DNA from: Virgisporangium ochraceum
GTDB taxonomy: Bacteria; Actinomycetota; Actinomycetes; Mycobacteriales; Micromonosporaceae
Direction of reading: 5' to 3'
Length of the DNA: 64,000 nucleotides
Assembly: GCF_016863655.1 (NCBI RefSeq)
Contig: NZ_BOPH01000022.1
Span: forward strand, 124,001 to 188,000
Below are positions 50,127 to 58,357 of the stretch, piece by piece (the first letter of the stretch is position 1; each line of letters starts with the position of its first letter). The notes beneath the pieces are model-generated. The model worked only from the letters and a program-made list of their open reading frames with translations, searched no databases and was not told the origin of the DNA. Position numbers and translations under genes: made by a program.

Positions 50127-53100
50127 CCGAAGAGGAACGCGCCGCGCTCGCGGCACTCCGGTTCAACTGGGCCCAGGTGCCCGACGACGTGTGGCGGCCG
50201 TCGCAGTTCCACGTTGACGGGCTGCATCCCGCGACGGTTCAGGACGTGCGGGCGGGGATCGGGGAGGCGTCGGCCAGCCCCGGTCCCAGCCCGATCGGTC
50301 TCGTCCTGGAGGGCCGGAACGGTTCGGGCAAGACCCACCTGCTCGGGTGGGTACGCGAGCAGATCCAGGAGCGCGATGGATACTTCTTCCTGATCAGCCT
50401 GGTCGACGGGGAACGCTTCTGGGACACCGTGCTGATGCACATGCTCGACGGCCTCGCCCGCCAGGTGCCCGGAAGCGAGACGCAGCTGAAGCTACTGCTG
50501 CGCCGGCTCTCGGCGAACATCGGCGCGCCGCGGGGCGCCCGACGCGCCGTGATGGGCGAGACCGACCTGGGTCCGGATGCCCTGGGGCAGTTCATCGACG
50601 GTCTCACCCGGTTCGATCCCTACGTGGCGCGGCAGTGTCGGGACACCGCGCGGGCGCTGGCGTTGCGGGCCTCCGACAACGAGGAGCACCAGGACGTGGC
50701 CGACGGCTACTTTCTCGGCGCCGAGGAGGTGGTCCCGGGGGAACGGCAACGGTGGGGCATCGGCCGTCGGCAGTACACGCCGCAGGAACTGGTCCGCCAG
50801 ATCTCGTATCTGTTGAGCCTCACCGGCCCGTCGGTCGTCGCGTTCGACCAGCTCGACACCCTGGTCGCCCAGTCGGCGTTCGCCGAGGACCTGGCCCGGT
50901 TGGAAGGGACCGCCGCGCTTCGGCAGGGCATGGTGCTCTCGACCGTCGCCAACGGGCTGATGAACCTGCGGGACCACACCCGCCGGACCCTCACCGTGGT
51001 GGCCACCTTGGCCACCACCTGGTCACAGCTGGCGAAGAACACCATCATCTCGGTCCCCGACCGGTTCCGTCGCTCCCCCTCGTTGCAGGGAATCGCCACA
51101 CCCGCGATGGCCCGGCAGCTCGTCGAGAAGCGGCTCGGTGCCCGCTACCGGTCCGTGGGGTTCACGCCGAGATACCCGACCTGGCCGGTGCGCGACTCGG
51201 TGTTCCTGGAGGCCGTCGACTACACACCGCGGCGGCTGCTCCAGGAGATCGACAGCCATGTGCGGGCGTGCCTGCTCGACGACGTGGTGCGCGAGCTCCA
51301 CCATCTCGGCGGGCGGGCCGCCGACGAGCGGCCCCGGCCGGCCGAGAGGACCGCGCCGGTCGTGTCGGAGGACGTGCTGGCCCGCATCGACGCGCGGTTC
51401 GAGGACCTCAAGCGCGACGCCGACGTCACCTCGCCGCTCGAACACGACACCGAGGACGCGACGTTCCCGGCCCTGCTCTCGGCCGGGCTCACGGCGTGGA
51501 TCATCGAACGCGGCGACCACGGCCGCGGGTTCGCCCTCGACCCGCCCCCGAGCGCCAGGCCCGACCTGCACGCCCGCCTCCGCCGCGCGCTCGACGGGCG
51601 ACCGGGAGATCCGGACGACGACCGGGCCGAGGACCAGGTGCACTGGTGCTTCCGCGCGATCAGCGACACCCACCACGGCGTCGGCGCCCTGAACCGGCTC
51701 CGTCGGGCGCGGACCGCGTCGGGGTTGACGGCCGACGTGACGAAGCGGCGGCTGATCCTGATCCGGAACCGTCCGTGGTCGTCGTCGACGAAGACGCAGG
51801 AGGCGATCCGGGAGCTCCGGCGCGACGGTGGCCTGACGCTGTCCATCGACGACGCCGACCTGAGGATTCTCGCGGCGCTCCACGGGTTGCGCGATGAGAA
51901 GCCCACCGAGGTGCAGGCCTGGCTGGTGCGGCGCCGCCCCGCCGCGCAGGTCTCTCTCTTCAAGGAGGCCCTGGCCGACGCCGACGACTGGACCCCCACC
52001 AGCGCCCCGCCGCCGCGCGAGCGGGCGGAACGCATCGAGACCCCGCCCGAACTGGTCATCGGGTACGGGGCCGAGAACGGGGAGCCGGTGCCGCTGCCGC
52101 TGGAGGCGTTGCGCAAGCACGTGGCGATCTTCGCCGGGTCGGGCTCGGGCAAGACCGTGCTCCTGCGGCGGCTAGTGGAGGAGTGCGCACTGCAAGGCGT
52201 CTCCGCGATCGTCCTGGACCCGAACAACGACCTCGCGCGCCTGGGTGACGCGTGGCCGCAACCACCGACGGGGTGGCGGGCCGGCGACGCGGAGCGGGCC
52301 GCGCGGTATCTGGCCGACACCGAGGTCATCGTGTGGACGCCGCGCCGGGAGACCGGCCGCCCGCTCAGCTTCCAGCCGCTGCCAGACTTCACCAGCGTCC
52401 GCGACGATCCGGACGAGTTCGGGGAGGCGGTGGAGGCCGCGGTCGCGGCGCTCGCACCGCGCGCCAAGTTGGTCGGACGCACGCAGAAGGCGCACCTCGG
52501 GCTCGCCGTGCTCCGGCGCACCGTGGAGCACTACGGGCGGCAGGGCGGCCACTCCGTCGAGGGGCTGATCGCCACGCTGGCCGACCTGCCCGACGGCGTC
52601 AGCGGACTGAACGACGCCGACCGCATCGCCGCCGACCTCGCGCAGACGCTCACCGCCTCGATGGACAACGACCCGCTGTTCGGCGGCACCGGCACGCCCG
52701 CCGACCCCGGGATGCTGCTCACGCCGTCGGGGGGGAAGCGGGCCCGGATCTCGGTGATCAGCCTGATCGGCCTGCTGGGCGACGAGGCGCGGCAGAGCTT
52801 CGTCAACCAGCTGCAGATGGCGCTGTTCGCCTGGATAAGGAAGAACCCGGCGCGCGACCGTCCGCTGCTCGGCCTGTTCGTGATGGACGAGGCCGCGACG
52901 CTGGCCCCGTCGGGCGCGATGACCGCGTGCACCCAGAGCACGCTCGCGCTCGCCTCGCAGGCCCGCAAGTACGGCCTGGGACTGGTGTTCGCGACCCAGG
53001 CGCCCAAGAGCCTGCACAACCGGATCCCGGGCAACGCCACCACCCAGTTCTTCGGCGCGCTGCAGGCCAACGTGCAGATCGACGCCGCCCGCGAGATGGC

Positions 53101-53275
53101 CCGGGTCAAGGGCGGCGACGTGCCGGACATCTCACGGCTGCGCACCGGCGAGTTCTACGTCGCGCTCGAGGGCGAGGCGCCGCGCAAGCTGCGCACCCCG
53201 CTGTGCCTGAGCCATCACCCGCCGAGCCCGCTGACCACCGAGGAGGTCATGGCCCGGGCGCGGCCGACACAGTAG
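50123..53275 (+). CDS. Dual-ATPase protein: AAA/KAP-like N-terminus fused to a HerA/FtsK-type translocase
   Basis: 1050 residues. N-terminal ATPase: Walker A Lys70 (GLVLEGRNGSGKTHLLGWVR), Walker B Asp242 (SVVAFDQLD), then a helical lid. A middle region (about 420-640) has WHTH-like and basic segments. C-terminal HerA/DUF87-type ATPase: Walker A Lys677 (HVAIFAGSGSGKTVLLRRL), Walker B Asp922-Glu923 (GLFVMDEAATLAP), sensor-like LGLVFATQAPKSLHNRIPGN, and a C-terminal segment LRTGEFYVALEGEAPRKLR as in HerA hexamer proteins. HerA-type motors translocate DNA, often with a nuclease. No nuclease motif was found in this protein or its operon partners. It is strictly coupled to the winged-helix gene by a 4-nt overlap. 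Confidence 0.85.
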   Translation: MTEEERAALAALRFNWAQVPDDVWRPSQFHVDGLHPATVQDVRAGIGEASASPGPSPIGLVLEGRNGSGKTHLLGWVREQIQERDGYFFLISLVDGERFWDTVLMHMLDGLARQVPGSETQLKLLLRRLSANIGAPRGARRAVMGETDLGPDALGQFIDGLTRFDPYVARQCRDTARALALRASDNEEHQDVADGYFLGAEEVVPGERQRWGIGRRQYTPQELVRQISYLLSLTGPSVVAFDQLDTLVAQSAFAEDLARLEGTAALRQGMVLSTVANGLMNLRDHTRRTLTVVATLATTWSQLAKNTIISVPDRFRRSPSLQGIATPAMARQLVEKRLGARYRSVGFTPRYPTWPVRDSVFLEAVDYTPRRLLQEIDSHVRACLLDDVVRELHHLGGRAADERPRPAERTAPVVSEDVLARIDARFEDLKRDADVTSPLEHDTEDATFPALLSAGLTAWIIERGDHGRGFALDPPPSARPDLHARLRRALDGRPGDPDDDRAEDQVHWCFRAISDTHHGVGALNRLRRARTASGLTADVTKRRLILIRNRPWSSSTKTQEAIRELRRDGGLTLSIDDADLRILAALHGLRDEKPTEVQAWLVRRRPAAQVSLFKEALADADDWTPTSAPPPRERAERIETPPELVIGYGAENGEPVPLPLEALRKHVAIFAGSGSGKTVLLRRLVEECALQGVSAIVLDPNNDLARLGDAWPQPPTGWRAGDAERAARYLADTEVIVWTPRRETGRPLSFQPLPDFTSVRDDPDEFGEAVEAAVAALAPRAKLVGRTQKAHLGLAVLRRTVEHYGRQGGHSVEGLIATLADLPDGVSGLNDADRIAADLAQTLTASMDNDPLFGGTGTPADPGMLLTPSGGKRARISVISLIGLLGDEARQSFVNQLQMALFAWIRKNPARDRPLLGLFVMDEAATLAPSGAMTACTQSTLALASQARKYGLGLVFATQAPKSLHNRIPGNATTQFFGALQANVQIDAAREMARVKGGDVPDISRLRTGEFYVALEGEAPRKLRTPLCLSHHPPSPLTTEEVMARARPTQ

Positions 53276-53961
53276 GGGCGCGGTCCGGGTCGTCCCGCGG
53301 CGTCAAGGACCGCCACAGCGAACGCCGCCGCGCTGCGTGCGGCCACCCGCCGCCACGACCGGTCTCCGGAGAGGTCGCAGATCCCCCGCACCACGAGCGC
53401 CTCCACCGACCGGTTGAGGCTCGCGGCGTGGAGGAACCCGCTGCCCTCCGGCTCCACGGCGACCGCGTCGCCGCACGGGGTTTCCGGGTGTGCGGCGACT
53501 ACAGGCCCTACGACCGCCCGCGCCGACGTCGTCGGCTGGATCCGGTTGCGCCACAAAGCGTTCCGGGCCACCCCGCGTCCGTGCTGCAGCAGTCGTTCCG
53601 ACGGCCGATGGGTGCGCGTCAGGGTGCCCGGTCCGGCCTCGTACACCGGGTCGGCGACCACGACGTCACCGCGGTCGACGCCGCGCAGCCCACCGGCGAC
53701 GCCGACCAGGAGGATCACGTCGGGACGGAACACCGCCCGGGCGCGCTCGACCGCGACCGCCGCGGTGGTGTTCCCCGGACCGGTCTCCGCGACCCGCACG
53801 AGCCAGGTGCTGCGCTCGCCGGTGAAGACGCCGGTCTCGTAAAGGGTTTCGCGCTTTTCGCGGCGCCGGACGAGTCCGGGCGGAGGACCTCCGAGAAGGT
53901 CGAGAACGGCGTGGCACTCGTCCGCGACCGTGGTCAGGACAACGGCTTGGTTCGGGGTCAC
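53215..53961 (-). CDS. Nucleoside phosphorylase/nucleosidase-family protein
   Basis: 248 residues of the PNP_UDP_1 superfamily: VVLTTVADECHAVLDLLGG, GPGNTTAAVAVERA, the phosphorylase signature ILLVGVAGGLRGVDRGDVVV, AVAVEPEGSGFLHAA (Glu for ribose), and VVRGICDLSGDRSW with the purine-binding Asp. It should cleave an N-glycosidic bond, as MTA/SAH nucleosidases do; its exact substrate is unknown. It converges on the HerA-type gene with a 61-nt overlap and is divergent from the phosphoribosyltransferase genes. The GTG at 53961 has GGAG 7-8 nt upstream. Confidence 0.88.
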   Translation of the reverse strand: MTPNQAVVLTTVADECHAVLDLLGGPPPGLVRRREKRETLYETGVFTGERSTWLVRVAETGPGNTTAAVAVERARAVFRPDVILLVGVAGGLRGVDRGDVVVADPVYEAGPGTLTRTHRPSERLLQHGRGVARNALWRNRIQPTTSARAVVGPVVAAHPETPCGDAVAVEPEGSGFLHAASLNRSVEALVVRGICDLSGDRSWRRVAARSAAAFAVAVLDAAGRPGPRPYCVGRARAMTSSVVSGLGG

Positions 53962-54229
53962 GGTGCGTCTCCAGGGTCGGGCTGGTCGTGAGGTCGAGAC
54001 CCATCGTGTGGACCGGCGTGAGCGCCGTCGAGCGCCTCGGAAGGCCCCGGACGGACCCGGACGGGGCGCTCGGACGACGCGCGCTCCCCGGACGCGTCCG
54101 GATGGCCGGCCGTAACACGCGCGATCCCTCCTGGACATCCGCACAGCGCATGCTTGATCCCGTTGCCGGGTAGCTCGCAGGTTCGGCCCGTACCATCGGC
54201 GCCGACGGCACGGAGGGGGGTGACGGCGG
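53962..54229. promoter_or_regulatory. Divergent intergenic region with palindrome CCGGACGCGTCCGG
   Basis: The 268-nt gap between the nucleosidase-like and phosphoribosyltransferase-like genes contains a perfect 14-bp palindrome (54088-54101). Several CCGGACGG-type direct repeats (54044-54060) are also present. Possible -10 boxes are TACCAT near 54192 for the plus strand. No strong -35 is seen, so the promoters are not resolved. The palindrome may be an operator or reflect GC bias. Confidence 0.35.
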
Positions 54230-55027
54230 TTGCGGCGTGACATCGTGGCCGTGTTCGACGCGGACGGGTCCCGGCCGGACCTTCCCGCGCTCGACCCGAC
54301 CGACTTCAGCAGGTTCAAGCACGGCGCCGCCGACGCCACCTGGCGGCTCGGCCGGCACCTCGCCGACCGGGTGCCCGAGGGCGTCGCGACGGCGGAGCGG
54401 CTGGTGCTCACGGCGTCCTGTTTCAAGTTCGTGCCGTTGGCGTCGGTGGCGCTCGCCCGCGTCGTGGGGCACCGGCTCAACCGGACGCGCGCGGAGGCGG
54501 GGCTGCCGCCGGTCACCCCGACGCAGTTCTACCGGGAGCGGCTCATCGAGGGTGACTACTCCACGATGACGCTCGCGGAACGCGAGGCGTTCATCGCGGG
54601 CGATGTCATCCGGGTGGACCCCGAACCGCTGGCCGGCGCGGCGGTGCTCGTCGTCGACGACCTGCGGGTCACCGGCTTCCACGAGGGGCGGCTCGCCTCG
54701 GTGCTGGAGGCGGTGGGCGTGCCGGCGGCCACGTTCGCGTACTGCGCGGTGATCGACGGCACCGGCGACCCGACGGTCGAGCGGCGCATGAACACCGCGT
54801 CGGTCGGCAGCCTGGACGCGTTGGCGCGCCTGGCGAACGGCGACGGGTTCATCCTGAACTCGCGCGCGTGCAAGCTGATCCTCGGCGCGCCGGCGGCCGA
54901 GTTCGCCGAGTTTCTCCGGGTCGTTCCCGAGGACCTGAGAAGAGCTCTGGTGACCGCGTGGGAGTGCAACGGCTACGCGGTGATGAACCGGTACCGCAGG
55001 GCGTACGAGACGCTGGTGGCCGCATGA
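54230..55027 (+). CDS. Phosphoribosyltransferase-like protein (first of a coupled pair)
   Basis: 265 residues with a type I phosphoribosyltransferase PRPP loop, AAVLVVDDLRVTGFHEGRLA (Asp143-Asp144). An N-terminal segment includes VLTASCFKFVPLASVALARV and a C-terminal one has GDGFILNSRACKLILG. It shares an overall plan with the following protein, including the late N-x-R-x-C-K motif. Both resemble the ComF-like PRTases described in Ter-associated loci, so the substrate may be a nucleobase-like precursor. The start is TTG 54230 (no better codon in frame), and its stop overlaps the next ATG by 4 nt. Confidence 0.8.
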   Translation: MRRDIVAVFDADGSRPDLPALDPTDFSRFKHGAADATWRLGRHLADRVPEGVATAERLVLTASCFKFVPLASVALARVVGHRLNRTRAEAGLPPVTPTQFYRERLIEGDYSTMTLAEREAFIAGDVIRVDPEPLAGAAVLVVDDLRVTGFHEGRLASVLEAVGVPAATFAYCAVIDGTGDPTVERRMNTASVGSLDALARLANGDGFILNSRACKLILGAPAAEFAEFLRVVPEDLRRALVTAWECNGYAVMNRYRRAYETLVAA

Positions 55028-55881
55028 GGCCCGACGTGCTCGCCGTCTACGAGGTCGGTGAGAGCGGCACGGCGCTGGACGCCGCCGCCTACAGCCGGTA
55101 CAAGTACGGCTCGCGCGCCGACGTCGACGGGTTCGCCGAGATGCTCGCGGAGCTGGCGACCAAGCTGGCGACCGGGCTGCCGGCCGACGCCCTCACCGTC
55201 ACCGCGCCGGCGGGCCGCGCCGTGCCGATCGGTGCCGACCTCCTCGCCGACGGCGTGCTCCGCGCGGTCAACCACGACCGGGCGCGGCAGGGTGTCGCGC
55301 CGGCCGTCCGGGCGAAGCTGCACCGGGGCGCCGTGCCGGCCGAGGACTACGGCGCGAAGAGCGCGGCCGCACGCCGGGAACTGCTGTCCCGCGAGCGGAT
55401 CAGCGGGATCCCCGCCCTGTTCGCCGGGCGCGACGTGGTGATCGTCGACGACCTCTGGGTCACCGGCGCGTCGGCCGAGGTGACGGTCGACGCGGTCGCC
55501 CGGTACGCGCCCCGCTCGGTCACCTACCTGGTGATCGCCACCGTCGAACCGGGCTACGCCGCACGGCGGCCCGAGGTGGAGTACGACCTCAACCACGCGG
55601 CCGTCGACGGTCTCGCGGCGCTCGCCGACCTGTGCCGCGGCGCGGTCACGGTGAACCAGCGCATGTGCAAGTTCGTGCTGCGGCAGGAGCCTGACGCGGT
55701 CGCGCGGTGGCTACGCGAGGTTCCGGAGCGCGTGGCGTGGCACCTGTACGCCGCCGTCCTCGCCGAGGGCTTCCTCCTCGAACCCGCCTTCGCCGGCACG
55801 GCCCGGGCCGTCGTCGACCACGCCGACGGGCACGACCTCGACGCGCGGGCGGCGACCCACGGCTGGAGCGTCGGCGGATGA
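55024..55881 (+). CDS. Phosphoribosyltransferase-like protein (second of a coupled pair)
   Basis: 285 residues. N-terminal helix AAYSRYKYGSRADVDGFAEM, PRPP loop DVVIVDDLWVTGASAEVTVD (Asp142-Asp143), late motif GAVTVNQRMCKFVLRQ matching the N-x-R-x-C-K element of the preceding protein, and a C-terminal helical extension. A pair of divergent PRTases in tandem is characteristic of the biosynthetic part of Ter stress operons. ATGA overlaps on both sides (55024 and 55878) show tight co-translation with the first PRTase and the HAD phosphatase. Confidence 0.82.
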   Translation: MRPDVLAVYEVGESGTALDAAAYSRYKYGSRADVDGFAEMLAELATKLATGLPADALTVTAPAGRAVPIGADLLADGVLRAVNHDRARQGVAPAVRAKLHRGAVPAEDYGAKSAAARRELLSRERISGIPALFAGRDVVIVDDLWVTGASAEVTVDAVARYAPRSVTYLVIATVEPGYAARRPEVEYDLNHAAVDGLAALADLCRGAVTVNQRMCKFVLRQEPDAVARWLREVPERVAWHLYAAVLAEGFLLEPAFAGTARAVVDHADGHDLDARAATHGWSVGG

Positions 55882-56585
55882 ACGGGCTACGGATGGTCAG
55901 CTTCGACGTGTGGGGCACGCTGCTGCGCGGCAACCCCGACTACAAGCACCGCCGCGTCGCCACCGTCGCCGCCGCCCTCGGCACCGCGCCCGACCCGACC
56001 CGCACCGCCCTCGACGACGCCGACGACGCGCTCGACGAGCAGACGCTGCGCACCGGCAACCAGTACGGCGTCGCCGAACGGCTGGCACACGCGGCCGGTG
56101 CGCTCGGGGTCCCGATGCCCGACGACGCGGCGCTCGCCGCGCTCGACGCGCGACTGGCCGACGAGTTCCGCCGCCACCCGCCGACACCGACCGAACCGGA
56201 CCTGCTCGCGACGCTGGCCCGGCTGCGCGCGGCCGGGCTGCGGCTCGCGGTGGCCAGCAACACCGGGTTCGTGCCCGGCCGCGAGGTGCACCGGGCGCTG
56301 GTGCGCCTCGGGCTGCGCGTCGACCACCAGATCTTCTCCGACGAGGTGGGCTCCGCGAAGCCGTCGCCACGCCTGTTCGCCCGGCTCACCACGGCCGCCG
56401 CGTGCGGGCCGGCCGGCATCGTCCACATTGGAGACAACGAGTGGGCCGACGTCGCCGGTGCGGCGGGCGCCGGCCTGGGCGCGCTGTGGTACCGGCCCGG
56501 CCACCCGACCGACGACCAGATCCTCGGACGCCTGGCCGACCTGCCCGACCACCCGGCGGTGACGGGCAACCGGCGGGTGTCCTGA
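55878..56585 (+). CDS. HAD-superfamily hydrolase
   Basis: 235 residues with all four HAD motifs: I, MVSFDVWGTLLRGNP (nucleophile Asp10); II, LAVASNTGF; III, VGSAKPSPRLFAR (Lys); IV, IVHIGDNEWADVAGAAGAG (acidic pair). A C1-type helical cap lies between I and II. It is probably a phosphatase that acts on the product of the two PRTases. Its ATG overlaps the second PRTase stop by 4 nt. The TerD gene is 1.8 kb away on the other strand. Confidence 0.9.
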   Translation: MNGLRMVSFDVWGTLLRGNPDYKHRRVATVAAALGTAPDPTRTALDDADDALDEQTLRTGNQYGVAERLAHAAGALGVPMPDDAALAALDARLADEFRRHPPTPTEPDLLATLARLRAAGLRLAVASNTGFVPGREVHRALVRLGLRVDHQIFSDEVGSAKPSPRLFARLTTAAACGPAGIVHIGDNEWADVAGAAGAGLGALWYRPGHPTDDQILGRLADLPDHPAVTGNRRVS

Positions 56586-56663
56586 GTGGACGTCGTCGGC
56601 GGCTGATCCCGTCGGCGCGCGGCGAGGACGTGGGCGCGTTGCTCTTCTACTGGCAGGACTGAC

Positions 56664-58217
56664 CTACACCAGCCGGAACTGCTTGACCAGGCCGCGCAGC
56701 TCCTCCGCGGTGCGGGCCACGTCGGCGCTGGCGTCCTTGGCCTGGCTGACGCTCTGCACCGACATGGCGGTCGCGTCGGCCACGTCGGCGATGTGGCTCG
56801 CGATGCGGGAGCTGCCGCCGGTGACCTCGGCGATGCTGCGGCCCATCTCCGCGGTCGTCGCGGTCTGCTCCTCGACGGCCGCGGCGATCGTCGCCTGGTA
56901 GTTGTTGATGTCGGAGATGACGTCGCTGATCCGGCGGATCGCGCCGACGGCGCTCTCGGTGTCGTCCTGGATCGCGGCGACGCGGGCGGCGATGTCGTCG
57001 GTGGCCCGGGCCGTCTCCTGGGCCAGGTCCTTCACCTCCGACGCGACCACCGCGAAGCCCTTGCCGGCGTCGCCGGCGCGCGCGGCCTCGATGGTGGCGT
57101 TCAGCGCCAGGAGGTTGGTCTGCTCCGCGATCGAGGTGATCAGCTTGATGACGTTGCCGATCTCGGCGCTCGACTGGCCGAGCTTCTCCACCGTCTGGGT
57201 GGCCTGGCTGGCCTCGTGGACCGCCGACGACGCGACGCCGGCCGCCTGGCTGGTGTTCGTCGAGATCTCGCGGATCGACACGCCCATCTCGTCGGCGCCG
57301 GTGGCCACGGTCGCCACGTTGCGGGAGATCTCGGCCGCCTCGGCGGAGGCCTGCGAGGTCTGGGTGCTCGACGAGTCGGCCGTCGAGGCGATCTCGGAGG
57401 AGACCGCCGACAGCTCGGTCGCGGCGCTGGCGAGCTGCTCGGCGTGCGCGGTGATGCTGCGCATCGACGAGGTGATGTTCTCGATCGCCCGGTCGAGGCC
57501 GGTGGCCATCCGCCCGATCTCGTCCCTGCTGTCGATCTTCGCCCGCTGGGTGAGGTCGCCGCTCGCGAGCGCCTCGACCACCCGGCCCACCTCGCGCACC
57601 GGGCGCAGGATCGACCGGACCAGCGGGATCGCGAACCCGATCAGCAGCACCAGGCCGAGGATGCCCACACCGACCGCGGTCAGCTCGCCGGTGGCGACGG
57701 TCCGGTCCATCTGCTCGCGGGCCGCGACGATGTCGGCGTCGATCTCCTCGTGGAGGGCGTCGAGCTGGTCGTCGACGACGTTGTTGCGCTCGGCGATCTC
57801 GTCCAGGCGGCCGGTCACGGAGGCCGGGTTCACCACGGCGGCCTTCACGAAGTCGTCGATGAACGTGTTGAAGGAGTCGACGTCGTCGCGGACCTGGTCG
57901 AACTTGCCACCCAGGTCGGCGGGCAGGCCCGCCTCGTCGACGCCGGCCACCGCGTCCTTCATGGACTGGATGTCGTCGACGACGTCGGCGGTCACGTCCT
58001 GGCCGAGGGCGGAGCGGTACGCGTCGACCTTCAGCTCGCTCCCCCGCGTGTCCAGGTGGTTGAGGGCGGCCTTGCCGGCCTCGAGCCGGGCGAGCTCCAC
58101 GCCCTCGTCGGCCACCCGGCCCTGGGACAGCATCCCGACGAGCACCACCACGCCCAGCGTCACCGCCCCGACCGCGACGAGCAGGGTCAACCGCCGACCA
58201 ACACCCAGGTTCCGCAT
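56664..58217 (-). CDS. Methyl-accepting chemotaxis protein
   Basis: 517 residues. N-terminal membrane anchor ([20 protein letters not shown]), an external four-helix sensor region (about 35-185, [18 protein letters not shown]), and a second membrane helix ([20 protein letters not shown]). The HAMP linker ([20 protein letters not shown]) is followed by a long coiled coil with the conserved hairpin tip [20 protein letters not shown]. It transmits a ligand or redox signal to CheA/CheW, implying motile cells. No che or flagellar genes are in the window. The ATG at 58217 has GGGATGG upstream. Its neighbours are stress genes, not motility genes. Confidence 0.92.
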   Translation of the reverse strand: MRNLGVGRRLTLLVAVGAVTLGVVVLVGMLSQGRVADEGVELARLEAGKAALNHLDTRGSELKVDAYRSALGQDVTADVVDDIQSMKDAVAGVDEAGLPADLGGKFDQVRDDVDSFNTFIDDFVKAAVVNPASVTGRLDEIAERNNVVDDQLDALHEEIDADIVAAREQMDRTVATGELTAVGVGILGLVLLIGFAIPLVRSILRPVREVGRVVEALASGDLTQRAKIDSRDEIGRMATGLDRAIENITSSMRSITAHAEQLASAATELSAVSSEIASTADSSSTQTSQASAEAAEISRNVATVATGADEMGVSIREISTNTSQAAGVASSAVHEASQATQTVEKLGQSSAEIGNVIKLITSIAEQTNLLALNATIEAARAGDAGKGFAVVASEVKDLAQETARATDDIAARVAAIQDDTESAVGAIRRISDVISDINNYQATIAAAVEEQTATTAEMGRSIAEVTGGSSRIASHIADVADATAMSVQSVSQAKDASADVARTAEELRGLVKQFRLV

Positions 58218-58357
58218 CAGCCCATCCCCATCCGGTCCACCGCATCGGGACCCGTAATGGGCCATCGGCTACGGATCGCACCGCCTTTGGACAAGCCGGA
58301 CGTGACCTGGATCACACGCCGATGCTCGGGAACGGCTGACGCGCGGTCACGGTGCGG

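Noticed and set aside
56586..56663. Short plus-strand tail ending GEDVGALLFYWQD between the HAD and MCP genes
   Set aside because: It reads open in frame with an antisense/shadow ORF, has no start or ribosome site and no recognisable family. It might be a gene remnant but cannot be supported.
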